From Gnetum montanum (taxonomy: Eukaryota > Streptophyta > Gnetopsida > Gnetales > Gnetaceae), in assembly GCA_015680685.1 (NCBI GenBank), contig MNCI01002112.1, positions 1 through 64,000 on the forward strand: a stretch of DNA of 64,000 bases. The letters are read 5' to 3'. The notes below the pieces were generated by a model that made no database searches, was not told the origin of the DNA, and worked only from the letters and a program-made list of their open reading frames with translations. The translations under genes and the position numbers were made by a program. Of the stretch, positions 24,774 through 37,339 are shown piece after piece. How positions within the stretch are numbered: position 1 is the stretch's first letter; each line of letters opens with the position of its first letter.

Positions 24774-26262
24774 ATGGAAAACATGACACCAAAATTGCTC
24801 ATTAGTGCTCAATCAAAAAACATTTCACCATGTTTAGGAGTGTTAAGGTAATAAAGTATAGTAGGGAATAGGTTAAGAAGAAAAACCAAGGGATAATAAG
24901 TGGGAAGGATGCTCATTGTGCATGCAGCTATAGGATGTAGCACCATGATGGCTTGTTGCCAAAGTGGGATGCCTCGTCAAAGTACCTGTGAGGGAGTTAG
25001 CATGCAAAGATGGCCTTCTCCTAGGATTTTGACCTCTCAGCAAAGTGCTTGTGAGATGGTCGATCCAAGGTTGGATTTGTTGCAGAAAGGAAACTTTGCT
25101 ATTTTTACATGGGCACTTATTTTATCCCGTTTTTTTGAAATATTTTCTTCTCTTGTCTCCTCCTTTGGTTTTTGGAACTAGAAGATTTTTGTTGCTAGGT
25201 AGACTATGTGCCACTCAAAAAAATGTTTAGAGGCAACCACATCACATTTGTAGAATAGGTGTTTTCTCCCTAGGATGAGTTGCGTTATATCTACTTGGGC
25301 TTTGACCAGCCCACAAAGGCTCCCCATGGGATGAGTTGCATTATGTTCATCATCAGTTCTATGGTTAATTGAAAGAAGGGTGTCATGTGCATCGGAGAAG
25401 CTTGGAGGAAATGTGGGGAAGTGTAAGGTAGAGGGGGAAATGTGAATAGGCTATAGCAGGATAATAGTGATGTGCACTCTTGAGTAGGTTGGTGAGTCAA
25501 GGTGGATACATTAGAGTAGTGCAGTGACTTTCCACTGAAGTGAAATGCACCTTTGAACAACCATCGTTGAGGCTTCATCCTACAAACACAAGATAGAGAA
25601 AATAAGAAAAAATAATCACACCATGTGAGATGAAGGTGAAATCCTATTTGCAAGAGCACTGCAAGGGCTGCGAGTGTTGTGTTAGTTGTAGGTGCATGTA
25701 GTGTCCAAAGTAGGAAGGCTAGTGTGAGTACCAATGGCAGTAGGCTTTAAAAGCTCTAGCAGCCACACTAGTAGTGAGCACTTAAGTGGCTTGAGGCATT
25801 GGTGATGCAGGTGGTCAAGAGTCCTCACCAAGGAGAGGAGCTAGAAAACCCAATAGATTGGTAGGGGACTAACTTGTTGGATGCTATTCCTAGCCTAGGA
25901 AATGGTGAGGGTTGGAGGATGGTAGTACTATGGCTAGGCCATAGTACCACAGGTTCTCCAGTAGGTGATGTTGATAGTAAGACCTCTGACCAAAATGATT
26001 GGTGGTGGTGGTAGTAGCTTTGGAAGGTCAGCAAGATGCCCAAAAGCTCCAGAAGATTAGTAAGATGCCAAGGGCAGTAATGCTACAAATGTTCTAGAGG
26101 GTTTTTCCTTGAGAACATGAACTTCATTTTGGAAATGCAACACCCCACCCCACCCTACTTGAGAGGTGTGGGCAAGTGATGAAGGATTGGAAGTATTCAT
26201 GCTCGCTTGTGCATAGAACTATGTGTGTTGGACAATGAATGCCAAATTGTGAAGCTAGTTTT
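24774..26262 (-). other. E2 3' untranslated region
   Basis: No motif-bearing ORF. A 147-codon open frame on the minus strand at 25291-25734 has no recognisable domain and is not conserved in the matching part of E1. It shares blocks with the E1 3' UTR and the E3 3' UTR, such as the duplicated 'ggatgagttgYRttat' near 25273 and 25327, also seen near 36370 and 36427. Confidence 0.6.
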
Positions 26263-26264
26263 AG

Positions 26265-26565
26265 GTCTTGATGGACCACATGCTATGCTAGTTTAAGGTC
26301 CTAGTACACCATGGATCCAGTTTAAGGTCCTGGTAGATTGTGATGTGCTAGTTTATAGTCCTTACAAACTGTTGTGCTAGTTTAACATTGTAGCAGACGA
26401 CGAATTGCTAGTTTAATGTCATGGTAGACTATGTTATCGATGCTAGTTTAATATCATAGCCTAAGGACATTTTGTGCTAGTGTAATGTTATAATAGATGT
26501 TTTGTGCTAGTTTAACATTGTAGCAGATGTTCTATGCTAGTTTAATATCATAGTAGACATTTTCT
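26265..26565 (-). repeat. Tandem array after pol (E2)
   Basis: Eight or nine units of about 30-40 bp with the core gctagtttaaYRtcRtagYaga. It directly abuts the end of integrase. Confidence 0.85.
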
Positions 26566-26598
26566 TACCTTGCATTATTATTGTTGTGGAATTGCATT

Positions 26599-29500
26599 CT
26601 AGGTGTAGTACAACTTCAAGTACGAGTGGTTGATTGGATTAGAAACCCCATTGACATCTAGACTAGCAAGATTGAATGCTCTATTATCATGGGACTTTAT
26701 GACCAAGAAAGGCCCTTCCTAGTTAGTTGAGAATTTATCTGCAACTTTGCAAATGACCTTGAGAACTAGGTCCCCTTTCTTGATTATACATTGATGCTAA
26801 TTGTGTTGATCTTTTTGCCATTGCTTTTCCTAGTACCACTTTATGTGATGAAGTGTTTGCATGCACTCCTCCACTATATAGTCAAGGTCAATGATTCTAA
26901 ACCTATTATTTTGAACCTCATCAATGAAGCTCGAGAGGATCATGCAGAGTGATGGAACCTACAATTCAAGAGGTAACAATGCTTTAGATCCATACACAAG
27001 GCTATATGGCATCTTACTAGTTGTTGTTCTGCATGTCATGTGATAGGTTAATAGTGCATAGACTAGCTATTCATGCCATCATCACTTGGTGTTGCTAAGA
27101 ATTCTCTTTAGAAGGTTGATGATGAATGTTTCATGCTAAGGTGTTCATAGAAGGCTTTAGTTTCTATAGTGCTAAATTGTGGCCCATTATCTGTGACTAT
27201 AGTCATGGATAGATCAAATCAAGTCACTATGTTGTCTAGGATAAATTTGCAAACTTTTTGTGACATTTTCTTCCTAAAGGGAATGGGCTCAACCCACTTG
27301 GTAAAGTACTCAGTTGTAGTTATGATAAGCTATGTCCTGCAAAAGACTTATACGTGATAGGTCCTATGATGTCCAAAACCCAACATTGGAATGACCATGT
27401 GATCTACATAGTATGCAATTTGGTGGGTGGCACATGTACTAAGTTTTCATGTTGCTAAAACACATCACTCATCCTCACCTTGGAAATGTAATTGCACTCC
27501 ATGTAAGGCAATAATAGCCTAACCATATGATTTTTGCTATCATTACCCTAGGTGCTATATGACCTTCACATAGTCCCTCATGAATTTGATCAATGATCAT
27601 TTGCGCTTTAGTACTAATAATGTAGGTTAATAGCATTCCATCATAGGATCTACAAGATAAGGTGCTATCACGTACAAGGACATACTACCATGATCATTTT
27701 TGCACTACAACTTTTCAAGTGGTAGTTAGGTGTTGTAGAGGCTCACCTTGTTAGAGGTACATCTTAATATCATCATGGCACTTTTGGACATGAGTTGTGC
27801 TTGCCATGATTATGGATGCAATTCTTGTTGTTTGAGTAATAGGTTTGACACAATTTGTTATTGAAGCGAGTAATGCAGAAAACATGTTGGGTTCTATGCT
27901 TAAGGCTAAGGTGGCTAATGCATCTACAATGGCATTCTCATTACAGGGAATGTGTTGGACATCTATGGTTGCAAAATATTTGAGAAATTATTTTGCCAAG
28001 TTATAGTAAGGTTGTAAATGTTGTGTCTTGCAAGCATAAACCTCTGTAATTTGGTTGACAACAAGCTACAAACTGCCTTAGATTGTTATGTTTTGAATTC
28101 CTAAATCATGAGTTGCTAAGATACCTCTAAGGAGACCTTCATACTTAGCTATGTTGTTTGTGCAAGGAAATGAAAAGTGAGACATGAAGGGTTGGATCTA
28201 CGTAGAGGGAAATGTGATGATTTCAGTGGCACTACCCCCTTGTGAGGTTGAAGAGTCATTAAAGAGCAAAACTACCTCAACGTTTGTAGGCACTTGGCTT
28301 ATGCTATTGACATGCTCATCTAGGAATTTTGGATCTATTATTACTTGATATTCTATGGGGGAAGCCATGAGTTGTGTGGATATTTCTTGACCCTTTGTGG
28401 ATGCTTATGTTATGTAGTGTAGGTCAAATACAATGGTTATTACCTTCCACCATGCAATTCAACTACTTTCATATATGTTTGAAGTAATCACCCAAAGTAT
28501 GTTGCTTTTGCAGATAATGTTAACTTGACTATAGAAAAGATAATGTCTTCATTTCTTGAGTGTAAATACTAAGCCAAGATAGTTCTTCTTCACATCCTTG
28601 TATTTTGCCTTAAGGGCCACTAGCACATGGATTAAGTAGTAAACAGGGATCTATGAGCCATCATCTCACTTTTGGAAAAGTAAAAAAGCAATGGACGTGT
28701 ATGAGGTTGCAAGGTAAATGTAAAATGGCTTATCTCCTTATGGAGGGTAGACTATTGGAAGTTGAGTCAGCTCTCTTTTGAGGTTGTCAAATGCCTCTTG
28801 GCATTGAGCCATCCATTCAAAAGGGACTTCCTTTTTGAGAAAATGTTGCATGAGCTACAACTTATTAGTCAACCTTGTGATAAACCTTCATATGAATTGT
28901 AATCTACCTTGTAACTCATGTAGCTCCTTAAGGTTTTCCAGTAGTGCTAAGTTGGTGATAGCCTTAACCTTATTGAGGTCTACATGTATGCCTACTTATG
29001 ATACAACAAAGCTCAGCATGTGACCAGTCTTGATGCTGAATATGCACTTCTTGGGGTAAGGTCATGTCTAAGGCAATGTTTGAGGACATGGTTTAAGTCA
29101 TCTACATGGTTGTTAGCTGCCTTGGACTTAACTACTATATCATTGATGTAGTCATTGAGCAAGTCTAGTAGATAATCACTAAAGATATATGTCATTGCAT
29201 GTTGGTAGATTGCTCCTATATTCTTTAGTCCAAAAGGCATCGTTGTATAATAAAACATACCCCAAGGAGTTATGAAGGTGGTGTTGAGCTAGTGCTCTAG
29301 GTTGATCTAAATTTGGATGTACCCTGAGAACCTATCCGTAAAGGACAATAAGGCATGACCAATCATAGTATTGATGATTTGGTCAATATTAGGCAATGGA
29401 AATTCATCTTTGATGGTTGCCTTGTTCAAGTCCCTAAAGTCTATGCAAATGTGTATACTTCCATTTTTCTTACGAACAACTATGATGTTTAAAACCCACT

Positions 29501-30038
29501 CTACATAGTCAACTGCCTAGATGAAACTAGCTTTGTAAATCTTAGTGATTTCATCACGAACTACCAACACCACCTTAGGTTTGACCTTGTGAGCTTTCTA
29601 TTTAACTAGTTTTATGCTAGGATCAAGGATAGTGTTATGGTGTATTATGCGAGGATTCAAGTTTAGCATATCCTTGTAGGACCATGCAAATGCCTTGATG
29701 TTATCATTAAGGACTTTTGAGATGCTTTCTTTGATTTTAGGCTCTAATAAGGAACTAAGCTTCAATGTCTTCACCTCGCCTTTACATGTTGTTACAGGGA
29801 CTTCCATGAGAGGATCCTCAATTACATTGCCTACCTCTAGGTCTAGAGCTCTAACTAGATGGTCTGGCCAATCTAGAGATGTCTCTAGGGCTGCTACATT
29901 TGTGTCATAATTCATAGGCTCAAAGTCCAAAATTTTAGTGTTTGTGCATCCCATCCAATCAAGACCAAGGGAAAATGAAGATGGTTGTATACATTCATGT
30001 TGCAATCCTGCCAAGGATCTAGCAAAACAACTAGAATA
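26599..30038 (-). pseudogene. pol: E2 pol: RT, RNase H, second RNase H, integrase
   Basis: Minus strand. A long open stretch at the start (30014 down to 29598) holds the pre-RT region with L-E-T-S-L-D-W-P, D-N-I-K-A-F-A-W-S-Y-K-D-M and H-N-T-I-L-D-P. RT has M-P-F-G-L-K-N (about 29220-29245) and a catalytic site reading Y-I-N-D in place of Y-x-D-D. The second RNase H and integrase follow. Integrase keeps T-D-N-G-P at about 27181-27200, and the end is Y-L-K-L-Y-Y-T then a TAG at 26599-26601. There are multiple stops and frameshifts. The start follows a probable acceptor like those before the other pol copies. Confidence 0.88.
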
Positions 30039-30169
30039 ATGTCAAGCGACACCTACCTTAATAAAGTAATATATATAAAATAAGGAATACAATGTTATGA
30101 AAATTTTCCTAACTTTGTAGTTGTACGATTAGGTAAGAAAGTGTGTAAATTAATTTTGGAACCTTGACT

Positions 30170-30215
30170 GGCCCTAGGATTACCAGTTTAAGGTTGTAGT
30201 GGATCATGGTTTACG
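30170..30215 (-). repeat. Single repeat unit between pol and antisense gene (E2)
   Basis: One unit with accagtttaaggttgtagtggatcatgg, related to the two-unit array of E1 in the same position. Confidence 0.6.
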
Positions 30216-30464
30216 TAAGACACATTGCTTTAGGCAATGCTTGAAAGGTTTTGAATTTGGGACTACGTTAGGAATTTTTTAGAAAATGAAAAAAATGCAA
30301 AAAAAAATTTTGAAGTATGGGAATGCTGGAAAAGATAGAAAATGTTTCTAACTTTGGGAGCTATGCTTGTCCCACGTTACGTGTGGATCATGGAATAGTC
30401 TTGCATTACACATTGGACATGGGATAGTACCTAGAAGGGTGACGTGTCCTTCACCTTGAAAACG

Positions 30465-30472
30465 TATAAATA
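30465..30472 (+). promoter_or_regulatory. TATA box of the E2 antisense gene
   Basis: TATAAATA about 160 bp before the exon 1 ATG at 30632. Two ACGTG-type motifs (near 30377 and 30441) lie just upstream. As general knowledge such cores are bound by plant bZIP factors; use here is not shown. Confidence 0.6.
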
Positions 30473-30631
30473 GGATTTTTACCATAGTAAACCTATCATT
30501 TTAAAAATTTGAAATAAATAATTACCAAGCATAGCGTAGCCAAGATGAAGGGAGTTAGAGCATAGTGATGAAAAAGAAGAAGTCAGAGCATAGCAAAGAG
30601 GAAGAGGAAAGAAAGAGCATAACCATCAACC

Positions 30632-33600
30632 ATGAAACACCTTAGTGAACATCAACATCCTAGCCTCACCAATGTGGATGAAGGAGAATGTGCATTGTAG
30701 CACCTTCTTAGGGCATGCATAGAGGATCATAGGGAGATGTTGTCAACAAGGTAAGATGTGATGCTCTACCCTTGTGATTTCTTTCCTTTACTTGTTTGCC
30801 TCAAGGTTTTGGGATTTTTTAGGGTGGCTTGCCCTAGGTAGGGACCACCACCATTACCATGGCTATCATGTAGCCATAGCTAGGAGAGGGAGTGCATGTG
30901 GTGAATTTTATGGGTTTTTCAATTTTCTGAATTTTTTGTACATGATTTTTGCTGCATGCTATGTGTGACATTGGACAAGGATTTTCGGTGTCCCATGTGT
31001 GACGTAGACTAAGGGTTTTAGGTGTCTTACACATGATGTGGGATAGGGTTGGAATGATTTTTTATAATGTGAAATTAGAGCATAACTATTAGGGTTAAGT
31101 GGCATCAAGCACCAAATCATAGTAGAGTAGGTAGGAAAAATGTAAGGGTTATAGCCATCTCATCTAGATTTTTATATTTTGGAGTGTTACACTCTAATGC
31201 TACGCTTTTACAAATTTGAAACATTTTTGGACTTCCCCATATTCAAGGTACACTCTTGTGAGCTTGACAAAAAGAATTTTGAAAAAATTTTGATTTTCAA
31301 GTGTTACGCTCTGTAGGTAGAATGGCCACACATATAAATTTTGCAATTCTTTTGAAGGTTATGCTTTGTAGGCAACATAGCCAATAGTTAAAAATTTTTG
31401 TAGTTTTCCAATGGTTACACTCTATGGGGAGCATAGCCAACACTTAGAAAAAAATTTAAAATTTTGAGGGTTACACTCTATTGGGAGTGTAATCAAAAAT
31501 TAGCAAATTGTTTTTTTGATATTTTCAAAGTTATAATGTTTGTAAATGTAAAATGTAGGTATTAGTGTTGTGCCCTGTTAGGGACTAGGCACATTAGATG
31601 GATATGCCAACATCCCTCTCCCGCGGGGCTTGTTGCAAAAGCTAAGGGTTTTATTAATGTGCTAAGTATAATTTTTATGCATTTTTTATATAATGCTAAC
31701 ATTCTCCTCTTGTTGGTGTTGTGGCTATAGGATACTATTGAAACCCATCCTCATCATGGTTGAGCTAGTGGGTATCTTGTGTTGTATGAGTGAACCTATG
31801 TTGAATGTACCTACACCAAACACACATGTGGGTCACTAGGTAGTATGGTTTAGATTAGGAGCACAAGAGTTCCTAGAATTTTTGCTTAGCCACTTTAGTG
31901 TGATGATATGGTCACACTTGGAAATGGAAGTAGCTGATGTCATAACAAAAATGCTATTTCTTGGGGAAAATTGGAGTATCCTAAGGTTTATATTTGATGA
32001 GCCTATTGGCAATGAAGGAGTAGGGAGTTTATGCTAGATCCTCAGGGGCCTTAGACCTTTATTTAGGATCTAGTAGATGCCAAAATTCCAGTGCTACAAG
32101 AAGAACAACATGTTGTTTGTTGCTCATCATGTACATACCCTTTTTTAGAACCCACCTAGAATAGTATATTATGATGAAGGGTGAGTCCTCTTGCTATTTT
32201 TGATACTGTCCATTTGATTATGACTCATACTAAGATGCTAACTAGTTATGTCTATTACCAAATTCATTATTGACACACATAGCCTCCATGATGAGGAGGG
32301 GACATTGAACTTGACTCTTACTACCCTACAGGAATTCTCATCTTTTGAGAATGTTTGTGCAGCAATGATTGGGCAAATTGGGTTTGACCTAGTAGAATAC
32401 CCTCTTTGGTTTGCTAAGGCCTATGAGAGGTGTCAAGCCTATGCCTAGTTACATGCAGAATGGATGATTGGCATTCCTAGTATCAAGGAAGTTTCAACCC
32501 CACCATCACCATCTCGCACACCATTTATACCATGTAAGTATTGTATGATTATTTTTTCTATGCACTTGTAGCTTTGCTTTTCTCATGTTGTTAACTTTTC
32601 TTTCACCTGTTACAATTGTGATCAAGTTAAGAGAGGTTATAGTGATCACAATAAGATGCATTGATGCCACTTGCATCATGAAATATGATGAGGTTATGAG
32701 TTCACAACATTGGTTGTGCTATGAGGCCTCAATAGAGATAACCAAGAAGCTTCAATACCCTGGACTAATGAGCCTTTTCTTGGTTGTTAGCCTAAGTATA
32801 ATAGTATCCAAGATGATTTCCATCATCAACTCCTTTAGTGAGAGCACTGATCACTTCTTCACGTAATCCCGTGGTGTGTGGGTGATCTTTGACATCATAG
32901 ATGAATTCTTTGTGGACCTCTTTGGCCTCCCCTCTAAGGGTCCATCAATTGCAAAAAAACTAACAAAGACTTAAAGCATAGAGGGGATGTTGAGAAGTGG
33001 CTAGGCATGTCTAAGTTCCATAAAGGAATACAAGTTAAAGAAGTGAGGCTCCTTGTGGTCCACAACCTCTATCCAGTCTTTTGTTCACACACATTTTCAA
33101 AGCTACTCTTCCAAGGAAAGATTCTTGGGGTGGAACAAGCTTGAGTGATGAGTGATGTGATAGAGGAAGGGACATGGTATAGCTAGGCCTCTTACGTTGC
33201 TAGTAGCCTACATGCCAAAATTATTAGATTGTGCCACAACCTCCAAGAGAGATCACACGTGCACTTTGCGTTCTTTGCAGCATGCCTATGAAAATTCACA
33301 AAGTTTTTGGTGGTTCGTAAGGATGGACAGTGGATGGTGCAAGACCACAGGAAAATTTCCAAGCCATGAATCCATCACATGATCAACACCACGCAGGCAT
33401 AGGATCCTCTAGAGGTAATCAGTGAGTCATTTTTCATAACGACCATAGGCAACCTAGGATGATCTCACCACACGTGACAATGCAAGAGAGGCCTCACCAG
33501 CTAACACCAAGAATGTAGCTAAAGGAGCATGGCTCATTGTTGAGATAGTGGGATTGTCTAGGAAAATAATTAAGAAGCCACATCCTATGGAGGAGCCCAT

Positions 33601-34110
33601 ACGTGAAGTGGAGAAGAGTGACAAAAAAATTTGGTTTAAGTTTCATGATGTATGGTTAGGAATCATAGGTAAGTATGAATTATTGGATACTACTATAATA
33701 TGCCATGTTATACTATACTCATTATCGAAAATGCTAATCCTAACTTATGTGATGTAGGAAACAGGGCCTCTATGAAAGTAGTAGAGCCCATAGTGGATGA
33801 TGTCCCTCCTCAACTTGAGGGACAAGTACTAGACAAAGAGGAAAGAGAAGCCATAGATATGCTATGAAAACTTGAAAAAGAAGGGTTGCTACTGTTTGAA
33901 GGGGTGAGTTTGAAAATTTCTTTGATCGTGTGTAGATGGGAAATCCCCCTACTCTCACATGTGAGGGCTTATTGGGTAGGAGCTTTACATTGCCATATTT
34001 TTTTGTTTGTTTTCTTTTAACCCTTACACCCTTAGCTATTGGTTGTCTAATAGTTAGTATGTTTATTGTGTTATAGTTAGTGTTTCTACTGAGCACCTAG
34101 GGCTCACATC
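30632..34110 (+). pseudogene. E2 copy of the antisense HAD-like gene, 5' six exons
   Basis: Antisense to the E2 pol. Exons: 1 at 30632-30750 (119 nt), 2 at 31731-32180 (450 nt, same as E4), 3 at 32246-32533, 4 at 32616-33668, 5 at 33758-33975, 6 from 34077, cut at 34110 by E3. It has the clearest HAD/FCP1-like core: E-F-L-E-F-L-L-S-H-F-S-V-M-I-W-S-H-L near the middle of exon 2, a later N-P-P, and a start block with V-E-L-V-G where an active enzyme has DxD. Exon 3 has N-V-C-A-A-M-I-G-Q-I-G-F and a patch rich in Pro and Ser near the donor. The acceptor of exon 4 reads AA, probably mutated AG. There are few stops, mainly TAG. Confidence 0.82.
31180..31510 (+). repeat. Intronic hairpin repeats (E2 antisense gene, intron 1)
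   Basis: Four or five units of about 60-70 bp. Each has a ttacactct...gagtgtaa-type stem (variants with atagcc and acatagcc) followed by an A/T-rich linker with 'ttagaaaaaaattt'. They match the E1 intron repeats in place and design. Confidence 0.7.
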
Positions 34111-35909
34111 TATAGCGACCGAAAACATCGACGGCTAGAACCAATGAGAGGTCATTGGTTAGACAATCTTAACCCCATATCCACATGAGGGTCATGCTGA
34201 TTAAAATAGAAATGGGATGCCCTGAATGGTCTGGTCAATCAAACATATACTTAATTAATGTCACTAAACCTTTTGCAAATGCGTAATTTGAAAATAATGT
34301 TTATACTGTAAAATAATGATTATTATATGTGAGGAAATAAAAATGATGTAAAATGCAATGATAAGCAAGAGAATAGAGTAGACTAGAGTTAAGAAATGCA
34401 CTACTTCAAGATTACGACTTTACTTTGTCAAGGTGGACACAATCGGTTGCGCAATGCTGGGAAGCACAAAGATCTAAAAAGTAGCCAAAGATGTTCAAAA
34501 CAAATCAACTGTACGCTTGAATGTGGATTGAAGAGCTAACAATGCAAAATGTTACAAGGAAATAGAAAATGGCTAACAGGATGCCAAATGGGAATGCCAA
34601 TTGTTTGACATTTGTCAACTCGCAAATGTTCTTTCAATTGCCAATTTACCAACTTTCCAGCTTGCTAATACATTTTTCAATTGGTTTGCCAAAAATTTCT
34701 AAGAGCCAAAAAATTTTCCAACCCTTTGAGCGTAGTGGTATTTATAGGACTAGGAGCACGTGAGAAATGTGGTTTGGATGCCATGCATCTTGGACCCATA
34801 ACATGTTGACATGCCCATGTTTCATGGACATGCAAAGCTGATTGATGAGCCTGTTGCACTGCAATTACACTATCAGAATTGGAGATGTTAGGCTTAGGTG
34901 CACCAACGATGCAGACAAGGAGTAAAGCGCACTGACGTAGCATAGCCACCCGCTACACTGTGCTGCACTATGGAGTGTAGCCTATTAGCGTAGCAAAGCT
35001 ACTTGCTATGCTATGTAGTGTAGCATACCATAGCTAGTAGTTTGAAGAATAAATATGCATTGGAGCTAATTGCAAGTGCTAGAAGCCTTTGAAGTGTATT
35101 GGCTAGTTCTACATGTTTGCTATGCTATGCTATGCTACGTAGTGTAGCATAGCATAGCAGCTGGCCTTAACTACAATTTGCACTTGAGTTGTAAACTTTT
35201 GTCTGATGATTATGCTGACAACTTGCAACCTTTATTCTCTGCAATGTGAAACCTTTGACCTTGCTGATCGTGCATTCTGATATGCCTTTTATCGTTCTTG
35301 CATCATTGCTATGTTGTGCTACGCTGCGTAGCATAGCATAGCGTAGTAGCCAACATAGCCTACTTTTTACTTAATCTGCTACTTTTCTAGTAAGGGGGGC
35401 TTTGCTGAAGGACTTGAAGTTAAGTGAAGCAACTGGTTTTGAAGGCCAGAAGTGCTTGTTGAGTGCAATTGAAATCACTGAGTAAGCTGGGCCTTTATGT
35501 CTTACTTTTGCAACGCTCTGCTATGCTGCATATCATAGCAAAACATAGCACTTTGCCTTGCAATAGTTCACAGTTGATTTCTAGAACAACTATCTCCTGA
35601 GGCCTGCTATGCTACATAGTGTAGCGTAGCGTAGCAAACATCTTGACTAGAAAACTTGCGAAACTGTTTCGCGCATCCTGAGCACCACTGACAACCCCAC
35701 GGATCGCTTCTGAGTAGACTGTCAATTGGATGAAGTACCCAGGAGGGCAGGCCAGAGAGTCCATTGGGCCTATCAACATTAGATGTAGAAAACTTGCAAA
35801 CTAGACAATCTATACTTAGAGCATCCATTTCCTACCAAACTATCATGATGCTTCCTGAATTTCAAGGACTTGGTGAACCAATAATGCCTTGAAAATTTAG
35901 TGTGTTTCA
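34111..35909 (-). repeat. E3 3' LTR
   Basis: Minus strand. It starts TGAAACAC at 35909 and ends at 34111 with a decayed terminus (cggtcgctata). TATAAATA is at 34739-34746, and the U5 signature at about 34145-34250. Length is 1,799 bp. U3 has the richest palindrome cluster of the window (34960-35640). Confidence 0.88.
34960..35640. repeat. Palindrome cluster in U3 of the E3 LTR
   Basis: Foldbacks with CTATGCTACG/CGTAGCATAG-type arms at about 34962-34990, 35002-35032, 35117-35159, 35305-35347, 35516-35551 and 35602-35638. The unit at 35117-35159 is nearly perfect over about 18 nt per arm. Confidence 0.8.
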
Positions 35910-35975
35910 TTGGCCCCTCTCTGTCGATGTTTGGAGGATGGACCTAAGAGATGTCGACAAAGAATACGAAACACC
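35902..35975 (-). promoter_or_regulatory. Polypurine tract hairpin (E3)
   Basis: Minus strand: GACAGAGAGGGGCCAA then the LTR start. The inverted arm is at 35949-35975 (gatgtcgacaaagaatacga and following). It has the same foldback as in E0, E2 and E4. Confidence 0.8.
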
Positions 35976-36545
35976 ATGGAAGACAAAACACTAACATCAC
36001 TCTTCAGTGATTTCCAAGATGTCGCTCAGCTATGCTTGAGAGTGCTGCATTGGTTAGGCATGGAAAAGAAAAGGGTTAAGTAGGGAGGAAGGATGTTCAG
36101 GAAAATGGTAAAGATGAAAGTTAGCATAACCCCTTTTCGGAGCACTTGTGAGGGAGTTATTCACATGGTCATCTTTGCTTTTTCTCACCTTCGACCTCTA
36201 GTTGAAATGCTTAGAGAGGGTGATTGTAGAATAGCTTATGTGCCATTTGTTTTAGGCACATTTGTTTTGTACATGAGCTTTTCCTCTCTTACACTTTTAC
36301 CTTTCATTGTTTTGCTATTTACATTTGCAAAAAACCTTGTTGTTGTAGGATAGGTCTTTCTTTCCTAGGATGAGTTGTGTTACATCCACATCGTACTTTG
36401 ACCTGCCTACATGTGCTTCCCATGCGATGAATTGTGTTATGTGCATCATGGACTTCATGGTTGGGAAAATGGGAGGGCTTGACAGCCATCAAGAAAAGCC
36501 ATCAAAGAGGGGAGAGAGTGGATTGCAAGTGTAAGAGATGGAATA
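35976..36545 (-). other. E3 3' UTR, left piece
   Basis: Non-coding. It shares the duplicated 'ggatgaRttgtgttat' block with the E2 3' UTR. It ends at the E4 target site. Confidence 0.65.
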
Positions 36546-36550
36546 AGGTA
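36546..36550 (+). repeat. E4 target-site duplication, left copy
   Basis: AGGTA directly before the LTR start TGAAAC. It is identical to 53792-53796. Confidence 0.9.
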
Positions 36551-37331
36551 TGAAACACCATGAAAATTGTGAGTCGACCTCAGGCGAAGATTCACGATTT
36601 AGACAAAAGTACATGATAGAATTCCAGAAAGGAGAACAAGGAAAGACAAGGCAAAAAGGCATGCGGCATCAAGACTTCAGTTTCCTTTTGCAGATTTTCT
36701 ATCTTATTATGTTTTCTATTTTTATGCTATCGTACGCAACATAGCGTAATGATGCTTAGCGTAACATAGTCTGATATTAGAAGGCGGTTTACTTCAGCAG
36801 ATGTGGCGAAGCTTAAGGCCTAAGCAGCGTAATATGCGATCTCTCGTGTATTCTGCTAAGTCTTTTGTCCAAGAGCATATTTACACTCTGTTACGCAAAG
36901 TAGCGTAATGAGCTTCGAAAGTGTCACAGAGAATCCAAAGGAAGCGCAACAGGTCAACTCTTTTCTCTTTCTTGCAGATTGATCATCTTACGCTCTTGAC
37001 GCAACGCAGCGTACGTCAGCGTAATTCATCATCAAGCTAATCATTGTTTACGCTTCACTACGCTTGGCAGCATGAACAAGCATAAAGCAACTTGAGTCCA
37101 TTACTTTTGTGCTTTATTACGCTCTTGCATGTGACGCAATGCGTTCGAGCGTAATATAGCCCAAAATCAACTGAGACAATGCCCGATTCACATTTTTTAC
37201 TCATATGCACAATACGCAGATGCGCGTATTGTGTGTAGTCACAAATTTTGACACAAGGATGGTCAAGTCAATGATCTTCTAAGTTTGAAACACGTGTCAT
37301 CACAGCCATGCCTTCTCCACACATTGAAACT

Positions 37332-37339
37332 TATAAATA
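37332..37339 (+). promoter_or_regulatory. TATA box of the E4 5' LTR
   Basis: TATAAATA, identical in the 3' LTR (53006-53013) and found in every LTR of the family here. It is the likely start of the genomic transcript. Confidence 0.75.

Larger units (their letters stand above)
23290..34110 (-). mobile_element. E2: minus-strand Tat-like retrotransposon inserted in E1
   Basis: From left: 3' LTR, polypurine-tract hairpin, 3' UTR, post-pol array, pol (minus), antisense gene (plus). The antisense gene is cut inside exon 6 at 34110 by E3. The rest (exons 7-8, protease, gag, 5' LTR) must lie right of E3, outside the window. The left boundary with E1 is uncertain by about 100 bp. Confidence 0.82.
34111..36545 (-). 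mobile_element. E3, left part: 3' LTR and end of 3' UTR
   Basis: The minus-strand element inserted in exon 6 of the E2 antisense gene. This part holds the 3' LTR, the polypurine-tract hairpin and 3' UTR. E4 then interrupts, and E3 resumes at 53797. Joining across E4 with one AGGTA copy restores sequence that aligns with the E1 and E2 3' UTRs. Confidence 0.85.

Noticed and set aside
25291-25734. 147-codon minus-strand open frame in the E2 3' UTR
   Set aside because: No motif, unusual composition, and the matching part of E1 does not keep it open. Chance frame.
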